NCBI GenBank assembly: GCA_905250025.1
Contig: CAJNOJ010000022.1
Span: 570,311 to 634,310, forward strand
DNA: 64,000 bases
Direction of reading: 5' to 3'
Source: Adineta ricciae
Lineage: Eukaryota; Rotifera; Eurotatoria; Adinetida; Adinetidae
The number at the start of each line of letters is the position of its first letter. Position 1 is the stretch's first letter. Below are positions 1 to 12,700 of this stretch, in pieces. The notes below the pieces were generated by a model. That model saw only the letters and a program-made list of their open reading frames with translations, made no database searches and was not told the DNA's origin. The position numbers and the translations under genes are program-made.

Positions 1-1511
1 TATAGAATGGCTTGCCAAAAGAGATGTATCCTTTGTTAGATATCTACGAGACGGAGGAATAATGGTGAGAATGAGATGAAAAGGGCATACCCATATTCGT
101 TGATATGTTTGTTCGAAGAAGTACATAGGATCTGGGAGAAGATAGGGGGTGATTCTGACTTGTGGATCACGAATGGAAGGTTGTGGAATGATGGGAAGTG
201 CTAGAGAAGAGGTGAAGATGAAGATGAGGGTGTGAAGGTGTTGTCGATAACTTACTTGGACATGGTGGAGAAGTAGTGCACGAGATATTTCGTGTAGCAT
301 TACCACCACCACACAGCTGACTGTGACAGCTAAGTCCAGTAGAGAAGTCGATGCATGATCTGATTTCACGGCGTTGAGCACTTCCGCAACTGGGTGTACA
401 GTTGGTGAGTGGAACCCAATTAGTCCAAGTACACACTGCATGGATTAGAATTCATAATATAAATCTTTGTATTAGTCAAGAACTACCTGGTGGACGCATT
501 GTGGTTGTGGAAGTAGATGCTGCCTGAGTTGTAAGTTCGGTAGCTATAAAATTACGTGAAGAAATTGAGCCATCTGATCAATTTTTCTTTGGAAAGCGAT
601 ATCGGAGTCAATGAGAACTACTATATCAGGTATTAGCGTATCATTGCTGCACTTGGTTTTTGTCGGAAATATCGATTATTCAACCATAGTTGCACAATTT
701 TTGACTGTTTGAGAGTAAAGGGTAGATCTCTTACGGGAGAAATAGTTTACATTATATACTTCATTCACACAAGGACAGATATAATACTTTATGGACATTC
801 TCACCTCATGTTTTTGTAACAATTACTTCTGATATTGTTACAATTGATGTTTATTTTAGTAACATACTTTTGCAAGTGAGAAAAAGTGACACTTTTAATG
901 TTAAGATGTTCATTGAAAATGGAAACTTATACCAAAACGACAATGTATGATGAAGTAAGACTAAGAGTGTGTCAAGAAATATCGAATATAAAACGATCGA
1001 GCAGTGCTTATGAGACACATAAGTACTTAACAACGGACATTTCAACTGTGTTTATTAAATACTCACTAAACGTAGTTTAAAGTCACGAAGATGAGACAGT
1101 GAACACAAACTAAGTTTCTATGGGAAAGTATCGGAAAGAAAACTTACTTTCATCTTCCGTAAATGTACCACTACCATCCATAGCTAATGTTTGAGATGTA
1201 TCAAAAATCCACGTCACATCACGTTTATGACGTTCAAGTAAAGTTTCATCTGAACCCGAGATTAGTTTTGGTATGGCCAGATTTTGAGAATTTGCAAATT
1301 GATGACTTTCATTCAGTGACTGATGAAAGTCATAATGATAGAACGACGGTTGTATATACGTATCAATATCTTCATAATCATTAATGGAGCTTAACTCCAG
1401 TACTTGTCCTGATAAATCCGAGTCAGAGTGCTGTTCATGTTCGAACGATTGTTGATCGGAGTTCGATCTGATACCTAAATATAGAATGTACATAGTACCA
1501 GGTAAACTCAT
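1..1511 (-). CDS. Thrombospondin type-1 domain protein, partial (C-terminal end beyond window)
   Basis: Likely an extracellular or membrane protein; family function is adhesion or matrix binding. I do not recognise a specific orthologue. Exons read on the minus strand are about 1148-1474 (or from the ATG at 1511), 487-543, 256-435 and 131 to the left edge; phases agree at all three joints. The first exon is acidic and polar. The second is a Thr/Ser-rich linker. The third is one TSP1 repeat: it opens WTNWVPLTNC, carries CGSAQRREIRSC and a CGGG turn, and closes with CTTSPPCP, giving the six cysteines expected. The last exon stays open to base 1 and holds a hydrophobic stretch (IWVCPFHLILTIIPP) that could start a membrane helix. 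The 544-1147 intron is unusually long for this window and could hide a further exon. The start is uncertain: an acceptor-like TTTAG lies just inside the ORF at 1475. It is separate from the mucin gene upstream, which ends in its own cytoplasmic tail. Confidence 0.6.
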
Positions 1512-3742
1512 TCACTGTTCAATATTTACTTTTAACAGGATAAATCAAGATTGCGATCGTAATGATAAGCAATAAGTAGAGGATTCTACACTGCGTATTC
1601 ATGATCTAATAAGTGCATAAAAATGATAATTATAACATATTTCGAAATCGACACACGATGGAAGAAATGGAAGAAAAAGAACAAGTGAGTGACATACAAA
1701 TTGTCGTAGATGACTTAAGGATGAAAATAAGAAGGACAGCGCGTAAAAAGAACAGGGAAAGAACGAAGAAGGAGAAGAAGAAGAGAAATTCTTCTCTTTC
1801 TAACTAATAATTCTCTTGTTCTATTGATTTGCACACAAAAGTATGAACATATGTGTAAATGACACTGCACTCGTTGTTCAATGCATCATACTGTGAGTAA
1901 AAGATTGTTCTTCAAGATTCCTAATATGCTCAAAAAATGAATACATACATTATGTGAATTGTTGTTTCTACAATGACAAATACAAGACTCGAATGCGCAG
2001 ATAAAACCGAATAATCTTATGAAAAGCGACTGAGTTGGGCATGAAAATCAAAATACGTTTATTTATGTAAATATTTGATTCATTTTCGAACATCTGATAA
2101 CAAAAAAAGTCATGGCAGTTTTGTACACCTACGCTATTGATATGATATTGTTGATGTCAGGAACATATCAATAACAACATGATGACAATTCTCAAACACA
2201 ACAACGCTCTTTCAAAAACTCCTAATTCAATCTGACCTAATGACTTCTATTTCTGTTCAAAAGCAACGACAAACTTCATTTCACTCACTCAATGGTATCA
2301 ATGCAGACAAAACATTTTCTCTGTGGACATGACAATCGCTTGAACAATTACCAGACAGATTGTTCAATACATTCTTACATGCATAACTTTGATTCGATAT
2401 ACGACTCGCACACATGTTTGCCTCGCAGGGTAACTGTCGATACATTGACAAAAGATTCACTTTGACAGATCGATGAACTAGTTACTTCATACAATCCACT
2501 CGAAAAACAATTTCTAAGTACACACACAAATGAACAGCAGAACAAAGCGAAACGAAAATTTCAATTTTTCATTCGATGTTTTATTTCACGTCCTTGAAAA
2601 TGTGCATAATGCAAGATGGATTATAATCGAGGCTCTTTTTTGCTAGGAAGTGCTGATATACAGCTGTCAATATGTCGTCAAATCATGTCCTTGAGTTCTC
2701 AAACATATCAAGTGAAAATTTATGGCAATAATCAGACGAATCTCTTCGGAATATTTTTATGCGATCCATTTCATTTACAAACGCAAATCTCATGTTATTC
2801 ATATAGACTCCCTGTTTTTGTCGATGGACAAAGGATAAACAATTCTACTCTGTTTCGTGTGAGTATATATTTTGATTTTTTTATTGTATAAGAAATTAAA
2901 ATATTCGATCTAAACGGTCCAGAGAAGAAGAAAAAAGTAACCGATCAGATGAAAATCTCCATGTATCCGTTTAACAAGATTGACAATATTTCTAACTGAC
3001 GAAATTTAATTCTTTCCTAATATTTAAACACTTTCTTTTGTTATCAAATATCGAATCGATCAATATTATGTGTGTGTGTGATATTTGATCAGAGATGAAT
3101 CGAACAAAGATTACTATAATACCAAAATAAGAATGAAGAAATGTTCGAATTATCGTCTTTTTCGCTTTTCTTAACAAATTAGAAGCAATGCTTGTAATTA
3201 CATAAGAGATTGGATTAAATATGAAAATTGTTCATTTGGAGATTGATGAGTGAATTGAAAAGAAAGTCGATTATCAGACTGAAGTGTTTCCTCGATTGAA
3301 TGATCTTAGAGTGGTCATTTATCAAAGAGAATCGAACTCATAATCTTCGTGATTGTCTTTTCTGCATGAAGAAATCGTTCGAATGGCCTATGGGTGGAAG
3401 CCATTTGAAAGCATAGTAGAACTCTTTCAAGTATGACAGGATGTCATTTTTATTCGTTTTATGATACAAACTGATTTCAATTGAAAAATAATACGGCAAT
3501 GTATGAGATAATCTTTACTTCACAGGGAATAAAACAAATGATTCAGAAGAGCATGAGAAGAAGTAAATAATACATAGATGTGTATTGTAAAATAAAAGAA
3601 TAAATATCACCAGTAATCGATGAAAATGAGAATGATTTCGTCGAGAATTGTCGTATTTTGTTTAAAGTGAGTGGCACTTGATTTAATGTCGAGTGAAAAA
3701 CTAAAACAAAAGAGAAGAGTTGTTGACGAAAGAAGATGAAGA
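1512..3742. other. Intergenic stretch, no convincing gene
   Basis: It holds the 3' side of the mucin gene and the 5' side of the TSP1 gene. On the plus strand there are two short ORFs: about 2292-2468 (58 codons, Cys-containing) and 2616-2891 (91 codons, with a consensus GTGAGT donor inside it). They could be exons of a small gene or a decayed fragment. I could not link them into a credible protein. Confidence 0.4.
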
Positions 3743-6700
3743 TCAGAGGAAGAATTCGATTCTTACTGAGAAGAGACCCGTAGGTTGAGAATCCACTTGT
3801 GGTCGTGGTAATTTTAAATTTGGATTTATCACTTCAAGCATTTCGTTGTCTTGAAAAAGATCGTCTAATGGATCATGAAACGTCATTGCAATATCATCAT
3901 CGAGTATCACATCGTCGAGTTCGTGAATGGGATCATCTATGTCTGAGGTTGATGCTGTAAATGATGATGTTGTGGTCGATGATGCTGTTGCCGTTGGTAA
4001 ACTAGCAAGCATAGCATTTGTATTAGGTCTTGTCATAGTTGCACGTAATCTTGGACCCATATCTTGATCCAATTGTTTGAAAAACGTACTGGTCACAGTT
4101 CCATTCGTGTTGGGATCATAATTCGTACGGTACGTTGAACGATCACTATTGTATGTTTCACTATCTTGCGCACTTGTTGATGTGTTAACCGACGATTGAC
4201 TTTGTATGTATGTTCGAACATTCTCAGCTGTTACTTCTTTAGGTACTTGAGCGCGTGGTAAATGCCATATACGACGAACTAATAACTCATCTCTATAAAA
4301 TACATTTTCAATGCGAAGTTAAAGAGCCAAGATAATAGAACTATTCTACTTACGGATCATAGGGATGTCGTCGTCGACGCCAAGCGGCAATAGCTAATAG
4401 ACAGCATGTTACCGCACAGAATAAGCCGGCCAGACCAGCCAGAACACCAACTATAATCGGTGTCCAATTTGATGATGGTGATGACGTGGAAAGCGTCGGT
4501 TCGGTGGTTGTTGAATAACAAAATTCATCAGTAGCCGATGACGATGGATTAGCTGTATTAACAAAACATTGACATCGTCCTGTACCAGTCGATCCTGTCG
4601 TACAAACTCCACGTCCAGCATTAGTGCCGCATAGATCACATAAATTATATAGATAACATCCGGTTACATTGGTGAGCGACGCTGAAATTTATAAAGAAAT
4701 TTCAATGTAAGAATGTTGAAAAGACAATTACATACTTGTGATATTTTTACATTTACCAACACTGTAAAGATTTAAGTTGAGATTGTTTGTTACATTTGTT
4801 AACACTTCAAAAGCATTATTTTGTATAGTTATATTATCATTCGTTCTTAGATCAAATGTAACATCAATATAACCCGTTTCATCACAGCTAAATATAAAAA
4901 TTCACATTTAATTCTATCCGTTGAAATCACCAACGGAAGTTTTCTCATCAATCACTACGTACCCAAGTGAACTGTTTGTAATTGCTAAATTGTATGAGTA
5001 TCCAAAAGTTGCATTGAATTGTTTCAGAATCTATTCAAATGAGTAAGTACACACATATACTAACAAAAATTATAATACTTACTTCATCTAAGATAGTTGA
5101 TTGATTTTCACAACTAATCGTTATACGGAAATGGGATTCTCCAGAAAGACCTAAATAAATCTGATAGGTTGATGCAAATTAAATTGTCAACATGCAAACC
5201 TTGGCCTGGATCAGGTCGAGGAGTACACACTCCTGCATTGTAGTAATATGAATCAGCTGCACAGATACAATCATATTTGTTGGTAGAAATACGAACAAGT
5301 TGTAATGGACTGTCACAGTAACAGGCTGGTAATGGTGCCGACCTATCGGTACTATTAGTACACTTTCCTCCACCACAATCAATATGATTAGCGGCACATT
5401 GATCATAGATTTGACATGTTTGATTTTTTTTCAATGCAGTATATATTTGATTATAGTCACCTGGTAAATTAAATCATAGCTTTCGTAGAAGGTTAACTGT
5501 ATAACAGATCTTACCATTGGGTGCATATCCATAATTACAACGGCATTCGTAAAATGGCACGAGGTTGACGCAATATGAATTAGAGTATGCCGCACATGCA
5601 CTTGAATTCGCCGTACATTCATCGTTATCGACGCAGGCATCAGTATTCTATTGAAAGTTAGAAATTAATTCGGAAATATCCCTTCTTCCTGTAAATCAAC
5701 TTACTATGCTATTACTCTTTATGTAGCCTGGTAGACAATCACAACGATACGATCCTTCGAGATTTACACATGTTGTCGTAGATTCCGGACAGATATTTTC
5801 TTGCATCGATGCAAGTAAACATTCATTAATATCTAATCAATAAATATGTATGACAATTATTAAGATAATGATGCTGATGTATTTATACCTATACAAGCGC
5901 TATTATTCGATACTCGTTCATAACCAGATTGACAGAGACAACTGTAGCCTGCCAGCAAATTCGATAGATCCGTGTTTGTGGGTGATAATTTACAAATTTG
6001 ATTTGTTCTATTGGTATTACAAGTATCATTAACTAAACGAAATTCAGATGTCGAAACTAATAGATTCGAATTCGAAATCTTACTTGGACTGCAAAAGTCG
6101 ATATATCGATCACATCGATATCCTGTGTAACCATTGGCGCATTTACATTTATCTGCTTCACCAGTGGCATTGACGTTACATTCACCGAATTCACAATCAC
6201 ATATCAGTGAACAATTCGGACCAGCTAAACCGTTGTCACAAACTAAATTACAATCGATTTCTTTTCACAACTTTATCTGTGTCTGCCTAAAAATACGTAC
6301 CAGCACAGTTTAGTGCATGATTCAATGTTCTTCCTGGTGGACATTGACATGAATAACTTTTTTCGTTACCAGAGCAATTACCATACTGACAATATTTTGA
6401 ACAAAATATACCTATGAAAGTATCGAATTTCGTAAAAATATTAGAAAATTTGCAAAGACATACTTTGACATGAATTCGTACTAATATTATAAACTTGTGT
6501 TCGAAATTGACAGAAAAAGTCATTTGGTGCAGACATATTATGACATATATAAGTTGTATTATCACAGACGACATTTGCTGATACTAACAATGAAAAAGAT
6601 TAGTTGATGTTCAGTTTATAATCGATTTTAGCTTACTGCTTGTACAAACACCGGATGAATTAGTGTAGCCGGATTGACACTGGCATATGCATTCAGTTCC

Positions 6701-9700
6701 CGAATCAACAGCTACTTCGAATTGACCAGTACAAGGAATAAAACCACCAGGATAATTTGCCGCATTATCACAGACTTTCTTTTCTATAATAAAAGAAATA
6801 GAACAAAACAAGATTTCCCCTCGGATCAGATCATGGATACATACGAACACAAGTTGTACCATCGAAAGTTGTTGAGCCATTGCATATACAAATATATCCA
6901 TTCGATTGCAATTCTGAATTTTGACACGTATTGTTTAATCCGCATATAGTTTCATTACACACCGGTCGAACTACATGTTAAACAAAGAATGCAACTACGT
7001 CTTTGATTTACTCTCAGGTATCTTCACTTACACAAACATTGTTGGACATCAGCATTAAATTGATAACCTTGCCGACAACAGTCTGTTGTATTTGTACATG
7101 GTACGTTTGTGACTTTATTCATGCATTGATATGGAGCTTGTCCAGTATTCATTGTAATAGCTGATATATTTACAACACAAGATACGTTCGAGTTAAAATT
7201 CAAACGGCAAGCAGTCATATCAGTACAGCTAATAGTTTTGTCGCAATAATCACCTAGAAAGAAGAAGTAAACGACATCGAAAATGAGCCTTTTAGTTTTT
7301 GCTTACCTGTTGCGGTTGTATCACAAACACAAAATAAAACTTGAACTGCTGATGATATAATCGTTGGATTATTTCGAACTGGATTACCGTATACACATTC
7401 ATTGACGATCAACTGAATCTTCTGGTAAGTCGTTAAACTTGCATCAAGATTCGTCGCGATAATTCTAGAATATATTACCTAAGTGATCAGTCGGATGTTT
7501 ATTTTATACATACGTTAATTGAAGAAGATTCTTATTTGTATTCGTATACGAAAAAGGACAAGAATACCATATACCATTGTCAATACAATTGACTGGAATG
7601 CTTGTATTTGTTTCGCGTATTTGGACTAGAACTGATGAGATTAAATCAATGGTAACGTTTATATAATTGAGTGTTGAATTTTGAAAAGTATTGTTATGTG
7701 GTATTGATAATAAATATGTGTATGGTGTGTCGATCGACGTTGCGTCTACTAGAGTTATTCTTGGAGGATTAGTGCCTAACAAACAAACAAGCTTTTGATT
7801 GACAAGAAAGATTGTTTTTATTTACTAAGAACAGTGTTAGCCGTTGTATAATCGGTTGAACTTTTCACAGTTAGCTGTCCCAGGAGCGATGACTGAGAAA
7901 GTAATGTATCTTGTACACAAAAGTCGTGTGTTGATGAGCTCGTAGAAGAACATGACACAGTATTTATATAGTTTCGATAAGTACTTGATGCAGATGTGTT
8001 AAACCATTTCATGAGATTGCTTCGATTCAATTGTAATTGTTCAGCGCCATTGAGTGTTACTGAATCTAAATAAAAGCGTTTTCTGTCTTACAGCAAAAAG
8101 ATAAATTGAGAATATTATTTACTCTTAAGACAATATTGATCATCATTAGCTATCTGATTACCAAAAGCGAGACCTTCGACACTATCAGTATATTTTACCG
8201 GCAATAACAACGTACACGCCATATTATTCGTTATGAGATAGCATTGTAATGCCAAACCTTGCAACATAAATCATTCAAATGGTTTTCTTCTACAAACAAA
8301 GGTAACTTACCAGACCAAGTTGTAACTGTTAATTTGGGTACTTGAGCTTGTACGGATACGTTTTGACCAGTTGTACTATAAGTATTCCAAGTAGATGCTG
8401 ATATCGTTTGATTTTCTTTGGTAATTGCAAAGAAATAGTTTGTCGAGTTCGTCGTGGATGTGGGATAATAGAAATACTCAACGAAATCATTAGATAGATT
8501 GAAGGGATTTCGTCTGGTCATATCATTTGCCGTTAAATAATTCACCTCTTCAATGAAAAAAGAAAGTATTTATTTCCAAGTATGAACAAAATAGATATCT
8601 TACTGAATTGATATGTGGCTGTTGAATCAATATTCACATCGATAATAACTGAATTATTCCATCCGAGATAGAGTGAGAATGACGAGAAATATGAGATCGT
8701 CTTATTGTAAAATTCATTAGATCGTAGTAAAGCTGTCGTTATACTTGTTCGAGCAACAATTGAAAATAGATCATCGCTAACTAAATCTTTTATAATCGTT
8801 GAATTCGTTTGAACATTGCTATTCGCTGTGGCATTAGCGATTGCCGTTGTTTGAGCATAAATAAATGAACCGTACACATTACAGGTATAACCTGCATTTC
8901 CTGTTGTTTGGATATGTGGATCACCGCCAAACCAAGCTGAATGAAAAGAAAAACCAATATGATTTACTGTTGATTTTCTTTGAATAAGTATAAAGTTATC
9001 CTTACCTTGTTGAGGTGGTTGATATCCATCACAAGTACTTGCAGGTCGAATTTCGTAATACAAATTACACCATTGAGACCAATCGATACTTCCATTTCTT
9101 GCAATACAACAATAATCGCTTAAAAATCAAATGATTATCGATTATCAAACTCTTCATAAGGAAAAAATGCATCGTTACCGTTCTTTAATACGTTGTGGCT
9201 GATAAATTAAAGGTCGTAATGATATTAATGCTGCTTGGTCAAGAATTGACCCAGCAAATTCACCCGATGTTACCAATGATCCTTCTACCGTATGGTAACA
9301 ACATGTCTAAAGAAAGAATTTATTAGCAAATTGGTACTCGATGAATGATATTTACTTGTTGGTAAGCTGAGTTATCAGATGATTGTGGTAGGAAAATATT
9401 CAGAGGAACGAAACAGGCAATGTTATTACTGCGTTCCAGACGATTTTCACTATTTAATTTATAGAATCGAAAATCCGATAAAGCTTGAGAATATGAGCAA
9501 GGACATGGGTTTCGTTTGACATTCCTAATGAAATAAGAACAGATCTTATCGATAAACAAATGAATTCAAAACATACGTCAGATTCACAGCTCGTTTAAAT
9601 ATGACATCCGTATATGATTTCCAATACCATTGCTCACATGTACTTAGTAATCTTGAGCTGAGAAAATATGTTCGAACATCATTACCATCTACGATAGGAA

Positions 9701-12700
9701 AAACCGTTAATGACCTACTCGCCGTCTTACATTTGCTAAATAGATATGCGTACCTTTGATGAAATCCAAGATTTGACTTGTAAATGAAACACTTGATTTA
9801 TGCGTTGTATCATTTTCATTGCGATAACCTATTTGAAGAAAATGATATTTTGTTTTACAATCACAAGTTGTGTTGTTCAATCGAGTTTACACGCACCGAT
9901 AATGATTGGCTGATAGTTAGAACTGTTTACAGCTTTGCTGATGTTATACTCAAATCGCAGATACGAATTCCAAAAGGTAAAGTTACTTGAAGGTCCGTTA
10001 ATTAAATATGCATTGAAAACAAGATCCTGAAAATAGAAAGGACAGATGAAAGGATATTGCACATTGATGTGTCACTTCTTTACTTGAGAATTTGACGATG
10101 TGTTAGTGTTGCTGCTATAAATACTAGTAACTAGCTTGTCCCATTCGATTTCTACAACACGGTAGACTACGAGTTCGTCGACAACATCCGTTTGATTCTG
10201 CCGAGCAACTGTATTTCTAACTTTTGCTGAAATAGTCGAACCAGCAGACAAACCATTATGGACGACAGACTTAATACAAAGAAAAATACAGAGAACATAT
10301 CAACAATTAGAAGTATTCCTTACTTTGATGCTAGTCGTTTCATTTACGTACAACAGATTAGTCCAGAAAGGTGCGATATAGGCCGTCTCTGGTAGACCAT
10401 TTTCCGTTGGTTCGATAGCATACAACGGTTTATCCAATGTAATGTATCCTTTGTCTGTGACCTAGAACATACATATCCAACCCTTACAAACAGTATGCTT
10501 AATTTTCGGCATCTCTTACCCAAACCACTTTGTGACTGAGTGCATCGTTAGTATATTGATATGGAAATGGCAACACCACAGGCGTGACACGCATCAGAAG
10601 ATTCACCGGACTCACGCTATTCTTCAGAACAGTTTCAGTAACTACAAAAACAGGGCGCATATAAATTTATCCAATTGTAATCTCATCTACCTACCAGGAC
10701 AAGTTGGGATGCAACTAATATTACTTCTGCTCACTATTGCCCGACTTCCGTTATTGCACGAACATGTTGTTTCGATTGTCTGCACACCACTTGTACTGGC
10801 ATTGCAAACAGCACCCGAATTTTGGACCAGAACACATTCAGAAACGCTTGCATTCGTACAACCGCATACTACAAAGCAAAACAAACAGAGAGTCAAATGA
10901 ACCGCCCACCCAGCCATCCTATGTTCCCCCTGCGCACTAAAATCACTCACCAGTATTAAACGACGATGTAACCGCCGTTGTAGCTGTACTTGTCAACGAT
11001 GTGCTTAGTGTGGAAGAACTTGTCGTCACACTAGTCGTAGTAGAACTCGACGTCTGCCTTCCAGTGCTTTGTGACGTCGCTGCCGAGCTACCTGTTCCCA
11101 GAGTGCTAGATGATGTGGTTATTCCGGAACCTGTCACAGGAACTGTAGTCGTGGAACTGCCAGTACCTTGCGTAGTTGTTGTTGAACTGCCTGTACCTTG
11201 TGTGGTCGTTGTGGAACTACCTGTTCCGAGAGTGACAGATGATGTGGGCATTTCAGAACCTGTGGCTGGAACTGTAGTGGTGGAACTGCCAGTCCCTTGG
11301 GTGGTTGTTGTAGAACTGCCTGTGCCTTGAGTCGTCGTTGTCGAACTACCCGTTCCGAGAGTGATAGCTGATGTGGGCACTTCAGAACCTGTCACTGTAA
11401 CTGTAGTGGTGGAACTACCAGTACCTTGGGTAGTTGTTGTTGAACTGCCTGTTCCGAGAGTGACCGATGATGTGGGTATCTCAGAACCTGTCACCAGAAC
11501 TGTAATCGTGGAAATACCAGTACCCTGGGTGGTTGTTGTGGAACTACCGGTACCGAGAGCGATAGATGATGTAGGTATTTCGGAACCTGTCACTGGAACT
11601 GTTGTGGTGGAACTGCCGCTACCTTGCGTGCTCGTTGTCGAACTGCCCGTTCCGAGAGTGATAGATGATGTGGGCAATTCAGAACCTGTCACTGTAACTC
11701 TAGTGGTTGAACTACCAGTACCTTGGGTAGTTGTTGTTGAACTGCCTGTTCCAACAGTGATAGATGATGTCGGCATTTCAGAACCTGTCACTGTAACTGT
11801 AGTGGTGGAACTGCCAGTGCCCTGGATGGTTGTTGTTGAACTGCCTGTGCCTTGAGTGGTTGTTGTCGAACTGCCTGTTCCAACAGTGATAGATGATATC
11901 GGCATTTCAGAACCTGTCACTGTAACTGTAGTGGTGGAACTGCCAGTGCCTTGAGTCGTTGTTGTGGAACTACCTGTTCCGAGAGTGATAGATGATGTGT
12001 GTATTTCGGAGCCTGTCACCGGAACTGTTGTGGTGGAACTGCCAGTACCCTGGGTGGTTGTTGTCGAACTGCCTGTTCCAACAGTGATAGATGATGTAGG
12101 CATTTCAGAACCTGTCACTGTAACTGTAGTGCTGGAACTGCCAGTGCCTTGGGTGGTTGTTGTAGAACTGCCTGTGCCTTGAGTCGTCGTTGTCGAACTA
12201 CCCGTTCCGAGAGTGATAGCTGATGTCGGCATTTCAGAACCTGTCACTGTAACTGTAGTGGTGGAAGTGCCAGTGCCTTGGGTGGTTGTTGTCGAACTGC
12301 CTGTGCCTTGAGTGGTTGTTGTCGAACTGCCTGTTCCAACACTGACAGATGATGTGGGCATTTCAGAACCTGTCACCGGAACAGTAGTGGTGGAACTGCC
12401 AGTACCCTGGGTGGTTGTTGTTGAACTGCCTATTCCAAGAGTGATAGATGATGTAGGTATTTCGGAACCTGTCACTGTAACTGTTGTGGTGGAACTGCCA
12501 GTACCTTGGGTGGTTGTTGTCGAACTGCCTGTTCCAAGAGTGATAGATGATGTAGGTATTTCGGAACCTGTCACTGTAACTGTTGTGGTTGAACTGCCAG
12601 TACCTTGGGTTGTTGTTGTCGAACTGCCTGTTCCAAGAGTGATAGATGATGTGGGTATCTCAGAAGCTGTCACCGGAACTGTTGTGGTGGAACTGCCTGT

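Noticed and set aside
2292..2891. Possible plus-strand gene made of two short ORFs (58 and 91 codons)
   Set aside because: No signal peptide, no family resemblance and no clean splice linking them. Kept only as a note in the intergenic entry.
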